DNA of 9,581 nt from DASSBG01 sp965651365. Its GTDB lineage: Bacteria > Pseudomonadota > Gammaproteobacteria > Xanthomonadales > Rhodanobacteraceae. The stretch lies in assembly GCA_965651365.1 (NCBI GenBank), contig CBFGSA010000106.1, forward strand, positions 1 to 9,581, given 5' to 3'. The position numbers were made by a program, and so were the translations under genes. Positions 1-7,510 of the stretch are shown piece after piece. The stretch's first letter is position 1, and each line of letters opens with the position of its first letter. Under the pieces are notes generated by a model that ran no database searches, was not told the origin of the DNA, and saw only the letters and a list, made by a program, of their open reading frames with translations.

Positions 1-591
1 TCGTCGGCGACGTTGTACCAGATTACACCGTTGGGGAACATGGCAATGGTGATGCCGCCGTAGCCGGACATGAAGGGCACCCAGGCGGGTTTTTTGCAAT
101 CGATCAGGCCCTGCACGTTGCGCGCCCACACCGAATGCTGGTAGCGGAAGTTCTTCTCCAGCGAGGTGATGGGCAGGAGGAGTAGTCGCCGAGGCGCGTC
201 GGGCAGACGGACACGTAGTGGATGCCATCCAGGTACAAGCCGTAACGGGTACGCGCCCCGGGTTCGCCGATGGCCAGTCCGACCAGATCGAACCGCGGGC
301 ATTTTTCCTTTGCGGGAATTCTGCGCGCCTTGTGGTAGTCCGCCTTGCTGAAACCCAGATAATCCGTGTCAGCCAGCAGGGCGCGCGTGTGCGGCTGCCC
401 GCGGAGCCCAGTCGGCCTTCGAAGACATGGCTCGGCGCCCTGGCATCCGCTCCGGGCGCAAACGCGGCCAGATCCACGCTGGAGTGACAGCCCTTGCCGC
501 TTTGCAGCACCTTGAAACTCGGCGTGTCGTGGGCGGCGCTGGTTCCGGCTGCCAGCAGGAGTTTTGCCAGCAAGAGCCGTGAGAAAACCAT
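1..591 (-). pseudogene. Frameshifted secreted beta-lactamase-like (serine hydrolase-type) protein, cut by the left window edge
   Basis: Read on the minus strand from ATG at 591-589, the protein opens with a signal peptide (MVFSRLLLAKLLLAAGTSAA) and then FKVLQSGKGCHSSVDLAAFA. Around 370-400 the readable frame changes to give RALLADTDYLGFSKADYHKA, then FDLVGLAIGEP and RYGLYLDGIHYVSV. Near 176-182, in a TCC/CTCC run, it changes again to LLPITSLEKNFRYQHSVWAR and, close to the edge, FMSGYGGITIAMFPNG and VIWYNVAD. Both changes go the same way (one base lost or two gained). The last segment resembles the C-terminal strand region of class C beta-lactamase-like hydrolases; this family call is tentative. 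No SxxK catalytic motif is visible in the part present, so it may be an inactive or internally shortened relative. Either it is a pseudogene or the assembly has two indels here. The C-terminus lies beyond base 1. Confidence 0.6.
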
Positions 592-755
592 CAGCCAATA
601 CACGCGTCCCTGATTTCGGTGTACTCGTCGAGGCCGCATTTGGAGCGTTCGCGGCCGAATCCGGACTGCTTGAGGCCACCGAAAGATGCGACTTTGGTAG
701 AGATGACGCCGATGCTGATGCCGATGATGCCGTATTCCAGCGCTGCGCTGATGCG
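591..755 (-). pseudogene. gabD: C-terminal remnant of a succinate-semialdehyde/aldehyde dehydrogenase
   Basis: An open minus-strand frame of about 54 codons encodes the end of an aldehyde dehydrogenase: ALEYGIIGISIGVIS, FGGLKQSGFGRE, then GLDEYTEIRDACIG and TGA at 593-591. The spacing and residues match the extreme C-terminus of NADP-dependent succinate-semialdehyde dehydrogenases (GabD type, EYGIVGIN...FGG.K.SG.GRE..K.G...Y.EIK..CIG). In intact enzymes this follows roughly 430 residues of NAD-binding and catalytic domain. None of that is present: the similarity ends near 755 and the frame continues into unrelated sequence up to about 899. The stub therefore lacks the catalytic Cys and Glu and the cofactor site and cannot be active. 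Its TGA overlaps the ATG of the downstream hydrolase (TGATG), suggesting the two were once co-transcribed and translationally coupled. The gene symbol reflects similarity only; another ALDH of the same subgroup is possible. Confidence 0.72.
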
Positions 756-932
756 CCCTGGGGCCGAGCGCAGCGAGGACCCCGGACGCCAAGTCAGGAT
801 TGCCGAAGGCGAACATCGGCGCAGTCGATGGCCGGAAGGGTGAGCGCCAAGATCGCGGGAATGCATCCATGAGCCAGAATGCCAGCATGTTCCCGCCAAG
901 CGCCTGGTGGATTGTAATGCTCCCTTGAATTC
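756..932. other. Unassigned sequence between the dehydrogenase stub and the esterase gene; possible dispersed repeat
   Basis: This stretch has no credible gene in either direction. It is open in several frames, as GC-rich DNA often is, but the translations are low-complexity Arg/Ser/Pro-rich and resemble no family I recognise. It begins exactly where dehydrogenase similarity stops, so it marks a deletion or insertion junction. Its right end must carry the promoter of the esterase; a TGTAAT at 913-918 is a possible -10, with no convincing -35. Whether it belongs to a repeat family cannot be decided from one copy. Confidence 0.3.
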
Positions 933-1871
933 ATGCCCCTTTCAGTGCCGAAATGGCAGCGTATGTCGATGTTTGCTCCCCGGATCATTCTGGCTGCATG
1001 TGCGTTGGGCGTGTTCGGTACGGCCATGGCCGGTCGTGCCGTGCAACTACCGGACTATCTGTGTGGTGGCAGCGACAGCATCTTTGCCGATGGTTACGAA
1101 ACCGGCGGCATGTTTTCCAGTGACCCCTCGCAGGGTAACGGTGGTGTCTGGCCGGGCAGCTCGTCGCGCAGTTTCACGGTGGCTGTACTTGGACAGGTCA
1201 CCTACTATGCCTATGTGCCACCGCAATACAATCCGGCACAGGCCATGCCGCTGATGGTGGTGCTGCACGGTGCGCCCGGCTCGCCCGCGGCAGCTTTTCA
1301 GGCAGCGCAGGCTCTGCGCGATGCCTGGAAGATCGCTGCCGACACCTATGGCTTTGTCATTGTTGCTCCAGTAGCCAGTGGACCACAGTACGGCAGTTGG
1401 ACGACCTATCCGGACTACGACAAGCTGGAGTCGGCATGGGTTGACATTGCGGCACGCTGGAACATTGAACGCAATCGGCGTTCCTTGTGGGGGTTTTCCG
1501 CTGGAGGCCACATCGCGTGGGACATGGTGCTGAACCACGATCCTCTGAACTACCCGACGGTATTTCACGCGGATAGCCTGGCCTCCCTCGCCATCTCATC
1601 GGCCAATTCCGCCTTTGCCTGCCAAGGATCTGCGAGCCAATGCAATGTGCTGTTTGCTGCATTGCCGCATCATCTGCCGGTTGACATTCACATCGGCACC
1701 AGCGACTCGCTTTATCCCTGGGCTGCAGCCGACAACCAGCGACTGCTTGCCAACGGCTGGCAGTCCGGACGCAATCTCAGCTTCAACCCGTTCCCCGGCG
1801 GGCATGTCTTTGTGGCCTCGCATCTGCCACAGATTGCCGCCTTCGCCTGCGGCTTTGCGCTGCAACCCTGA
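933..1871 (+). CDS. Secreted alpha/beta-hydrolase (polyhydroxybutyrate-depolymerase/feruloyl-esterase-like)
   Basis: A 312-residue exported esterase-like protein. The N-terminal region holds a signal peptide (MFAPRIILAACALGVFGTAM, probable cleavage after AMA, about residue 33). The hydrolase fold follows: oxyanion loop LHGAPGS (111-117), nucleophile elbow GFSAGG with Ser189, acid Asp258 in GTSD, and His291 in PGGHVF. Fold, size and motif order fit the carbohydrate-esterase-1/LpqC/PHB-depolymerase-like group; the substrate is not readable from sequence. Six cysteines lie in the predicted mature part, allowing disulfides. Between signal and catalytic domain sits CGGSDSIFADGYETG, an IFxDGFE-like motif I associate with exported proteins of Xanthomonadales. 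No start has a clear Shine-Dalgarno: 933 is the outermost ATG, but 963 or 969 would give a more compact signal peptide. The LAAC stretch is a poor lipobox because the hydrophobic run before it is too short. The gene is separate from the atp operon and ends 150 bp before atpI. Confidence 0.8.
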   Translation: MPLSVPKWQRMSMFAPRIILAACALGVFGTAMAGRAVQLPDYLCGGSDSIFADGYETGGMFSSDPSQGNGGVWPGSSSRSFTVAVLGQVTYYAYVPPQYNPAQAMPLMVVLHGAPGSPAAAFQAAQALRDAWKIAADTYGFVIVAPVASGPQYGSWTTYPDYDKLESAWVDIAARWNIERNRRSLWGFSAGGHIAWDMVLNHDPLNYPTVFHADSLASLAISSANSAFACQGSASQCNVLFAALPHHLPVDIHIGTSDSLYPWAAADNQRLLANGWQSGRNLSFNPFPGGHVFVASHLPQIAAFACGFALQP

Positions 1872-1905
1872 CGCTGCGGAGTCTGGATTGCCGAGTACAT
1901 CGGCG

Positions 1906-1946
1906 TTGCGCAATGCTTGCGCCCATTTTGCGCCCGCTGTTATACT
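1906..1946 (+). promoter_or_regulatory. Promoter of the atp operon with three phased TTGCGC repeats
   Basis: TATACT at 1941-1946 preceded by TG at 1938-1939 forms an extended -10 (TGTTATACT), placing the start of transcription near 1952-1954, about 70 bp before atpI. The best-placed -35 is TTGCGC at 1917-1922 (18-bp spacer, only three consensus matches), as is usual when an extended -10 is present. TTGCGC occurs at 1906, 1917 and 1928, exactly 11 bp apart and so on one face of the helix. The first two also form an inverted repeat, GCGCAA-TGC-TTGCGC (1908-1922). The -10 is seen directly; a role for the repeats as operator is inference. Confidence 0.72.
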
Positions 1947-2021
1947 TCCCGGACTTTGTAGAGTGGTTTGAATGCACAGGGATCTTGTGCGCGCGCAAGC
2001 CCTGCCAGAAGTGAAATCACG

Positions 2022-2399
2022 ATGAGCAATTCGATCACAGCCAGCCGCAAACTGGCCGTGTCTGTTGTCGTCTGGCAGATCGGTGTCGCGCTGGTCTCGG
2101 CGGCCGCGTTCTGGCTGTGGGATTCGCGCGCGGCGGCCGCTGCCCTGTTCGGCGGGGCGGTGATTGTCGTGCCAACGGCGTGGTTTGCGCTGGCCGTGCT
2201 GGTGCGGGGGGCGGCAAAGATGCCGCGCAAGATGCCCGGGGTGTTCTACCGGGCGGAAGCAACAAAACTGATTTTGATGGCGCTCGGCTTCGTGCTGGGG
2301 GCGTTTTGGTTCGGCAACCGGTTCTTGCCGCTGATCCTCACTGCGATGGCCTGCCTGGCCGTCAACTGGGGGATGCTGGCGACGCTCCGGAAAACTTGA
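2022..2399 (+). CDS. atpI: ATP synthase protein I (AtpI), assembly helper
   Basis: A 125-residue hydrophobic protein with four predicted membrane segments (roughly residues 12-32, 38-58, 78-95 and 98-118). It has a conserved polar stretch between helices 2 and 3 (GAAKMPRKMPGVFYRAEATK), which fits the AtpI/ATP synthase I chain family. AtpI is not part of the finished enzyme; in other bacteria it aids assembly or stability of the c-ring and complex, and it is usually first in the operon, as here. ATG at 2022 is preferred over an in-frame TTG at 1968 because the additional residues (Ser/Ala/Arg-rich) look unlike the family. The upstream GAAGTGA is only a weak ribosome-binding site. It follows the promoter at 1938-1946 and ends 15 bp before atpB. 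Confidence 0.88.
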   Translation: MSNSITASRKLAVSVVVWQIGVALVSAAAFWLWDSRAAAAALFGGAVIVVPTAWFALAVLVRGAAKMPRKMPGVFYRAEATKLILMALGFVLGAFWFGNRFLPLILTAMACLAVNWGMLATLRKT

Positions 2400-2414
2400 T
2401 GGATTGATCTGGTT

Positions 2415-3254
2415 ATGGCGCCTGAAGGCAGTCACGACAGCGGCACCTACATCCTGCACCACTTGACCTACCTCAAGCTGGATCTGCACACGATGAAGAT
2501 CGACCCCGAGGCCACCGGTTTCTGGGTGCTGAATCTGGATTCGGTGCTGTTCTCGGTGGCGCTGGGGCTGTTGTTCGTGGCCGTGCTCCTGCCCGCGGCG
2601 CGGCGCGCCACCAGCGGTATCCCGACCCGCTTCCAGGCCTTCATCGAGCTGCTGGTCGAGTTCACCGACAGCCAGGTCAAGGACGCCTTTCACCAGAAGT
2701 CCCGCTTTGTGGCGCCGATGGCGCTGCTGGTCGGCTTCTGGGTGATGGTGATGAACATCATGGACCTGCTGCCGATCGACCTGCTGCCGGGCCTGGCCAA
2801 TGCGGCCGGCGTGCATCACCTGCGCGTGGTGCCCTCGGCTGACTGGAACGTGACACTGGGCATGTCGCTGGCCGTGTTCCTGATTGCGGTGTGTTACAGC
2901 TTCTACTGCAAGGGCCTGGGCGGCATCGGCCGCGAGTATTTCTTCCAGCCCTTCGGCAAGTGGCTGGCTCCGCTCAACTTCGTGCTGAAAGTGGTCGAGG
3001 AACTGTCCAAGCCCCTGAGCCTGGGCCTGCGACTGTTCGGCAACATGTACGCCGGCGAGGTGATCTTCATCCTGCTGGCCGCGCTGACGCTCAACTACGC
3101 CTGGGACAGCATCGCCAGCAACGTGTACTTCCTGGTGCAGGTACTGCTGGCCCTGGGCTGGGCCATCTTCCACATCCTGATCATTTCGCTGCAGGCCTAC
3201 ATCTTCATGGTCCTGACCATCGTCTACATGTCGATGGCCGCGGAAAACCACTAA
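2415..3254 (+). CDS. atpB: ATP synthase Fo subunit a
   Basis: A 279-residue membrane subunit that forms the two proton half-channels against the c-ring. The N-terminus (HHLTYLKLDL) and the C-terminal helix pair match the E. coli subunit closely. Key residues are present: the essential arginine is Arg206 in LGLRLFGNMYAGE (E. coli Arg210), Glu215 matches Glu219, His253 in AIFHILI matches His245, and Gln260 in SLQAYIFMVLTIVY matches Gln252. The distance between the arginine and the last helix is 12 residues longer than in E. coli, so the periplasmic loop and helix ends around residues 224-246 are extended. The ATG at 2415 has no strong Shine-Dalgarno and lies 15 bp after the atpI stop, so translation is probably coupled to atpI. 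PLSLGLRLFGN and DLLPIDLLP are hallmark sequences, leaving no doubt about identity. Confidence 0.98.
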   Translation: MAPEGSHDSGTYILHHLTYLKLDLHTMKIDPEATGFWVLNLDSVLFSVALGLLFVAVLLPAARRATSGIPTRFQAFIELLVEFTDSQVKDAFHQKSRFVAPMALLVGFWVMVMNIMDLLPIDLLPGLANAAGVHHLRVVPSADWNVTLGMSLAVFLIAVCYSFYCKGLGGIGREYFFQPFGKWLAPLNFVLKVVEELSKPLSLGLRLFGNMYAGEVIFILLAALTLNYAWDSIASNVYFLVQVLLALGWAIFHILIISLQAYIFMVLTIVYMSMAAENH

Positions 3255-3303
3255 AGATCTTTTTCACCCCCACCATCAATCAAGAGCACTTCTGGAGAAT
3301 CAA

Positions 3304-3594
3304 ATGGATATCAGCGCAGCACTGGCAACTGTTGAAGGCTTCACCGCCATCGGCGCCGGCCTCATGTTGGGCCTGGCCGGTATCGGCGCGGCCATCGGCA
3401 TGGGCCTGATGGGCGGCAAGTATCTGGAGAGCGCAGCGCGTCAGCCCGAGCTGCTGCCGATGCTGACCGGTCGCATGTTCCTGCTGGTCGGCCTGATCGA
3501 CGCCATTCCGATCATCGGCGTGGGTATCGCGCTGTACGTGATCTTCGTCGATCCGTTCTCGGGCGCGACCATCGCCCACGCCGCCGCGCAGTAA
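3304..3594 (+). CDS. atpE: ATP synthase Fo subunit c (proteolipid)
   Basis: A 96-residue two-helix hairpin, the unit of the rotating c-ring. Helix 1 has the glycine-rich packing face (GLAGIGAAIGMGLMGGK, about 23-39), the cytoplasmic loop is AARQPEL (44-50) and helix 2 carries the ion-binding carboxylate Asp66 in GLIDAIPIIGVG. The use of Asp followed by Ala, and the lack of the Gln/Glu/Ser set of sodium-binding rings, points to proton coupling. It is about 17 residues longer than the 79-residue E. coli protein, through a few additional N-terminal residues and a polar tail (DPFSGATIAHAAAQ) after helix 2. The ribosome-binding site GGAG at 3294-3297 is well placed, as expected for the subunit needed in most copies; 49 bp separate it from atpB. 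Confidence 0.98.
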   Translation: MDISAALATVEGFTAIGAGLMLGLAGIGAAIGMGLMGGKYLESAARQPELLPMLTGRMFLLVGLIDAIPIIGVGIALYVIFVDPFSGATIAHAAAQ

Positions 3595-3639
3595 GCAACG
3601 GAACCGAGCCTTCACGAGCATCCTTGCGAGGTCTGAACC

Positions 3640-4110
3640 GTGGAAATCAATGCAACCCTCATCGCCCAGATGATCGCCTTTCTCGGGCTGGTCTGGTTCA
3701 CGATGAAATTCATCTGGCCGCCACTGGTCAAGGCCATGGACGAGCGCACCCAGCGCATCCAGGATGGACTGAGCGCGGCCGACAAGGCGCGCAAGGAACT
3801 GGCCGAGGCCGACGAGCAGGTGCAGGCCGAAGTCCGCAAGGCGCGCAGTGAAGCGGCCGCAATCATCGAGCGGGCCCAGCAGCAGGCCGGCAAGATGGTC
3901 GACGAGGCGCGCACCGATGCGCAGTCCGAAGCGGCGCGGCAGAAGGCGCTGGCCCAGGACGAGATCGACAACATGAGCCACCGCGCCCGCGATGAACTGC
4001 GCAAGCAGGTCGCGGCGCTGGCCGTCAAGGGTGCCGAACGCATTCTCAAGCGCGAGATCGACCCGGCAGCGCACAAGGCGATGCTGGACGATCTGGTCAC
4101 CGAGCTCTAA
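3640..4110 (+). CDS. atpF: ATP synthase Fo subunit b (peripheral stalk)
   Basis: A 156-residue protein, the same length as E. coli b. One N-terminal membrane helix (residues 5-25) with MEINATLIAQMIAFLG is followed by FIWPPLVKAMDER and a long Ala/Glu/Lys/Arg-rich coiled coil (about 35-135). The last part (AERILKREID...AHKAMLDDLVTEL) binds delta. Two copies form the stator linking subunit a to F1. The start is GTG at 3640: it gives the conserved N-terminus and has GAGG at 3628-3631 eight bases upstream. It ends nine bases before the atpH ATG. Confidence 0.97.
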   Translation: MEINATLIAQMIAFLGLVWFTMKFIWPPLVKAMDERTQRIQDGLSAADKARKELAEADEQVQAEVRKARSEAAAIIERAQQQAGKMVDEARTDAQSEAARQKALAQDEIDNMSHRARDELRKQVAALAVKGAERILKREIDPAAHKAMLDDLVTEL

Positions 4111-4119
4111 GGGCGTCCC

Positions 4120-4653
4120 ATGACCGAACGTTCTACATTGGCACGGCCGTACGCACGTGCCGCCTTCGAGCTCGCCTCTGACGGTCAGGTCATGGATGCC
4201 TGGTCGGCAAATCTTGCGACCGCTGCCGCGATCGCGGCAGATCCGCGCATGGTGGGCTTGAGCAATGATCCGCAGGTGGGACCCGCGGAGCTGGCCCGTC
4301 TGCACCGTCCCGATGGCATCGACGAAGGCGCGCCGTTTGCGCGCTTTCTTGGCGTCATGGCCGACAACCGTCGGCTGTCGCTGCTGCCCGAAGTGGCCGA
4401 GCATTTCGACAGTCTGCGCCGGGCCGCCGAGCACACGGTCAAGGTCAGGCTGCGCTGCGCCGAGGCACCGCAGCCGGAGCAGACGCAGAAGCTGGAGCAG
4501 GCACTTCAGGCCCGCTTCGACAGTCAGATCGTGCTCGATGTCGAGGTCGAACCGGAGATGCTGGGCGGCGCCATCATCGATGTCGATGGCGAGGTCATCG
4601 ATGCCTCCGTGCGGACACGGCTGCAACAATTGCAAACGGCGCTGATGCGCTGA
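4120..4653 (+). CDS. atpH: ATP synthase F1 subunit delta
   Basis: A 177-residue delta (OSCP-like) subunit, which sits on top of the alpha3-beta3 head and binds the C-terminus of b. The family N-terminus LARPYARAAFELA (8-20), the six-helix N-terminal domain with FLGVMADNRRLSLLPEV (76-92), and the C-terminal signature PEMLGGAIIDVDGEVIDASV (144-163), followed by RTRLQQLQ, are all present. Length equals the E. coli protein. The AAGGG at 4109-4113 overlaps the atpF stop and serves this ATG, so atpF and atpH are likely translated together. Confidence 0.97.
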   Translation: MTERSTLARPYARAAFELASDGQVMDAWSANLATAAAIAADPRMVGLSNDPQVGPAELARLHRPDGIDEGAPFARFLGVMADNRRLSLLPEVAEHFDSLRRAAEHTVKVRLRCAEAPQPEQTQKLEQALQARFDSQIVLDVEVEPEMLGGAIIDVDGEVIDASVRTRLQQLQTALMR

Positions 4654-4676
4654 CCACAGTTTCAAGACACTACCGG

Positions 4677-4696
4677 GTACCGCCCGCTGGCGGTGC
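4677..4696 (+). promoter_or_regulatory. Intercistronic hairpin before atpA
   Basis: ACCGCC (4679-4684), loop CGCT, GGCGGT (4689-4694) form a perfect 6-bp stem that extends to 8 bp with a U-G and a G-C pair. It lies between the atpH stop and the atpA Shine-Dalgarno (AAGGG, 4702-4706), leaving the latter free. There is no T run after it, so it is not a typical terminator; it may protect or space the atpA ribosome-binding site. Confidence 0.45.
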
Positions 4697-4714
4697 AGGA
4701 CAAGGGAAAACCCC

Positions 4715-6262
<1,548 letters not shown>

Positions 6263-6302
6263 TCAGAGGACAGGTGACAGATGACGGAAGACAGAACAGT
6301 AA

Positions 6303-6330
6303 TCAGTCCTCAGTCCTCAGTCATCAGTAG
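6303..6330 (+). repeat. Tandem heptamer TCAGTCC, nearly four copies
   Basis: TCAGTCC (6303-6309), TCAGTCC (6310-6316), TCAGTCA (6317-6323) and TCAGTAG (6324-6330) follow one another without gaps. They lie in the loop of the larger inverted repeat. No protein is encoded; copy number could vary between strains by slippage. Confidence 0.75.
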
Positions 6331-6359
6331 AAGCAAACCACAGTCAATCACGAAAAATC

Positions 6360-6366
6360 GGAGGAG
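6360..6366 (+). promoter_or_regulatory. Stranded Shine-Dalgarno sequence upstream of atpG
   Basis: GGAGGAG is the strongest ribosome-binding sequence in the whole gap but has no start codon within reach; the atpG ATG is 82 bases downstream. It looks like the original atpG site, separated by insertion of about 75 bp of repeat sequence. The stem arms do not bring it next to the ATG, since it lies inside the loop. Confidence 0.55.
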
Positions 6367-6448
6367 AACGGACAGACACGCGGACAACAGACAGACTACT
6401 GGCTCTTGCTACTGATCTGTCTTCTGTTTTCTGTCTTCCGTCACCTGA

Positions 6449-7369
6449 ATGGCAAGCGGACGCGAAATCAAAACCAAGATCAAGAGCGTGCAGAACACCC
6501 GCAAGGTGACCAGTGCGCTGCAGATGGTCTCGGCCTCGAAAATCCGCAAGGCGCAGGATCTGATGTCCGCCTCGCGGCCGTATGCGCGCGCGATGCGCAA
6601 CGTGATCAGCCACCTGGCGCACGCCAACACCGAGTACAAGCACCCGTTCCTGGTCGAGCGCGAGAAGGTCAACAAGGTCGCCTTCGTGGTGATTTCCACC
6701 GACCGCGGTCTGTGCGGCGGGCTCAACGCCAACCTGTTCCGCAAGATGCTGAGTCGCATCCGCGAGTGGCAGGACAAGGGTGTCGAAGTCGAGATGGTGG
6801 CGATCGGCCAGAAGGCCGTGCAGTTCTTCCGCCGCATCAGGAACGTGAATCTGATCGGCACCGCCACCCACCTGGGTGAAAAGCCGCGGCTGGAAAGCCT
6901 GATCGGCGTGATCAAGGTAGTGCTGGACGCCTACAACGAGGGTCAGGTCGATCGCGTGTTCCTGTGTTACAACGACTTCGTCAACACCATGCGCCAGGAC
7001 CCGCGCGTCGACGCGCTGCTGCCACTGCAGGTGGTGGCCGCCGAGATCGAGTCCGACGACGGCCCCGAGCAGGACCGCGTGCACGCCTCGATCGCGGCCG
7101 ACCGCCAGTATCAGTGGGACTACCTGTACGAGCCCGATGCCGAAACCGTGCTCGAACACCTGATGCAACGCTATATCGAATCCCTGGTCTACCAGTCGGT
7201 GCTGGAAAACCTGGCCTCCGAACAGGCCGCGCGCATGGTCGCCATGAAGAGCGCCTCGGACAACGCCAGCAACCTCATCGACGAACTCACCCTGATCTAC
7301 AACAAGGCCCGCCAGGCCGCCATCACCCAGGAAATTTCGGAAATCGTGGGAGGAGCTGCTGCGGTGTAA
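6449..7369 (+). CDS. atpG: ATP synthase F1 subunit gamma (central stalk)
   Basis: A 306-residue subunit whose N- and C-terminal helices form the rotating coiled coil inside the alpha3-beta3 ring. The N-terminal helix reads MASGREIKTKIKSVQNTRKV. The Rossmann-like middle has STDRGLCGGLN (83-93), and the C-terminal helix carries ARMVAMKSASDNA (261-273), then LTLIYNKARQAAITQEISEI (280-299). It is about 19 residues longer than E. coli gamma, mainly around 200-225 (acidic ESDDGPEQDR region). The start is fixed: an in-frame TGA sits immediately before the ATG (6446-6448) and the N-terminus is canonical. Yet there is no Shine-Dalgarno within 20 bases, only a pyrimidine-rich repeat arm. Translation may therefore depend on coupling, on an unstructured leader, or on the stranded site. 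The stop codon lies in the loop of a 10-bp hairpin. Confidence 0.97.
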   Translation: MASGREIKTKIKSVQNTRKVTSALQMVSASKIRKAQDLMSASRPYARAMRNVISHLAHANTEYKHPFLVEREKVNKVAFVVISTDRGLCGGLNANLFRKMLSRIREWQDKGVEVEMVAIGQKAVQFFRRIRNVNLIGTATHLGEKPRLESLIGVIKVVLDAYNEGQVDRVFLCYNDFVNTMRQDPRVDALLPLQVVAAEIESDDGPEQDRVHASIAADRQYQWDYLYEPDAETVLEHLMQRYIESLVYQSVLENLASEQAARMVAMKSASDNASNLIDELTLIYNKARQAAITQEISEIVGGAAAV

Positions 7370-7379
7370 CCGCAGCAGC
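7355..7379 (+). promoter_or_regulatory. Perfect 10-bp hairpin around the atpG stop codon
   Basis: GCTGCTGCGG (7355-7364) and CCGCAGCAGC (7370-7379) are exact reverse complements. The 5-base loop TGTAA contains the TAA stop at 7367-7369. The left arm encodes the last Ala-Ala-Ala-Val region of gamma. There is no T run after it, so intrinsic termination is unlikely; an effect on mRNA decay, processing or ribosome release is possible. Confidence 0.7.
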
Positions 7380-7452
7380 GGGAATCGGGATTCGAGAATC
7401 GGGATTCGCAAAAGCAGCGATCCGGCAAATCCCGAATCCCCAATCCCGAATC
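7380..7452. repeat. GGGAATCG/GGGATTCG-type inverted repeat in the atpG-atpD gap
   Basis: The left side is built from GGGAATC/GGGATTCG units (7380-7408), the right side from CCCGAATC/CCCAATC units (7430-7452). As 20-base arms, 7389-7408 and 7433-7452 match at 17 positions, with GGGATTCG 7401-7408 and CGAATCCC 7433-7440 perfect; the loop is 24 nt. With the adjacent stop-codon hairpin it makes two stems in series before atpD. The sequence belongs to the same unit family as the repeats before atpC. Confidence 0.75.
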
Positions 7453-7510
7453 ACGGACCAACAACGCCGACACGGATCGGCAACGAACAAGCTGATCGGA
7501 GCAACGCAAC

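Larger units (their letters stand above)
6272..6446. repeat. Long-range inverted repeat filling the atpA-atpG gap
   Basis: TGACGGAAGACAGAA at 6282-6296 is perfectly complementary (15 bp) to 6429-6443. Pairing continues inward: CAG 6297-6299 with CTG 6424-6426 after a short bulge, and ATCAGT 6302-6307 with ACTGAT 6411-6416. Outward, AGGTGA 6272-6277 could alternatively pair with TCACCT 6441-6446. The right arm ends two bases before the atpG ATG. The loop of about 100-130 nt contains the heptamer repeats and the stranded Shine-Dalgarno. It resembles dispersed GACGGAAGACAGAA-type intergenic repeats, but family membership cannot be shown from one locus. Confidence 0.7.

Noticed and set aside
984..1010. 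LAAC in the esterase signal as a lipoprotein box
   Set aside because: Only about five hydrophobic residues separate the Arg from the Cys, too short for a lipoprotein signal; the AMA cleavage site fits better.
1890..1904. Hairpin GCCGA-GTACA-TCGGC after the esterase as a terminator
   Set aside because: Only five strong pairs and no T run follows; could be chance. No convincing terminator was found for this gene.
1968..2021. Longer atpI starting at TTG 1968
   Set aside because: The added residues are not membrane-like or family-like, and the ATG at 2022 gives the usual AtpI length.
1596..3251. Long minus-strand open frame opposite the esterase, atpI and atpB
   Set aside because: His/Gln/Arg-rich shadow of GC-rich coding sequence; the plus strand carries well-known proteins and the shadow has no family character.
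3253..3262. AAAGATCTTT palindrome followed by Ts after atpB as a terminator
   Set aside because: It has no loop and a weak A/T stem; stopping here would separate atpE from its operon.
7380..7452. GGGAATCG repeats as a CRISPR array
   Set aside because: Units are short, abutting and inverted, with no regular unique spacers.
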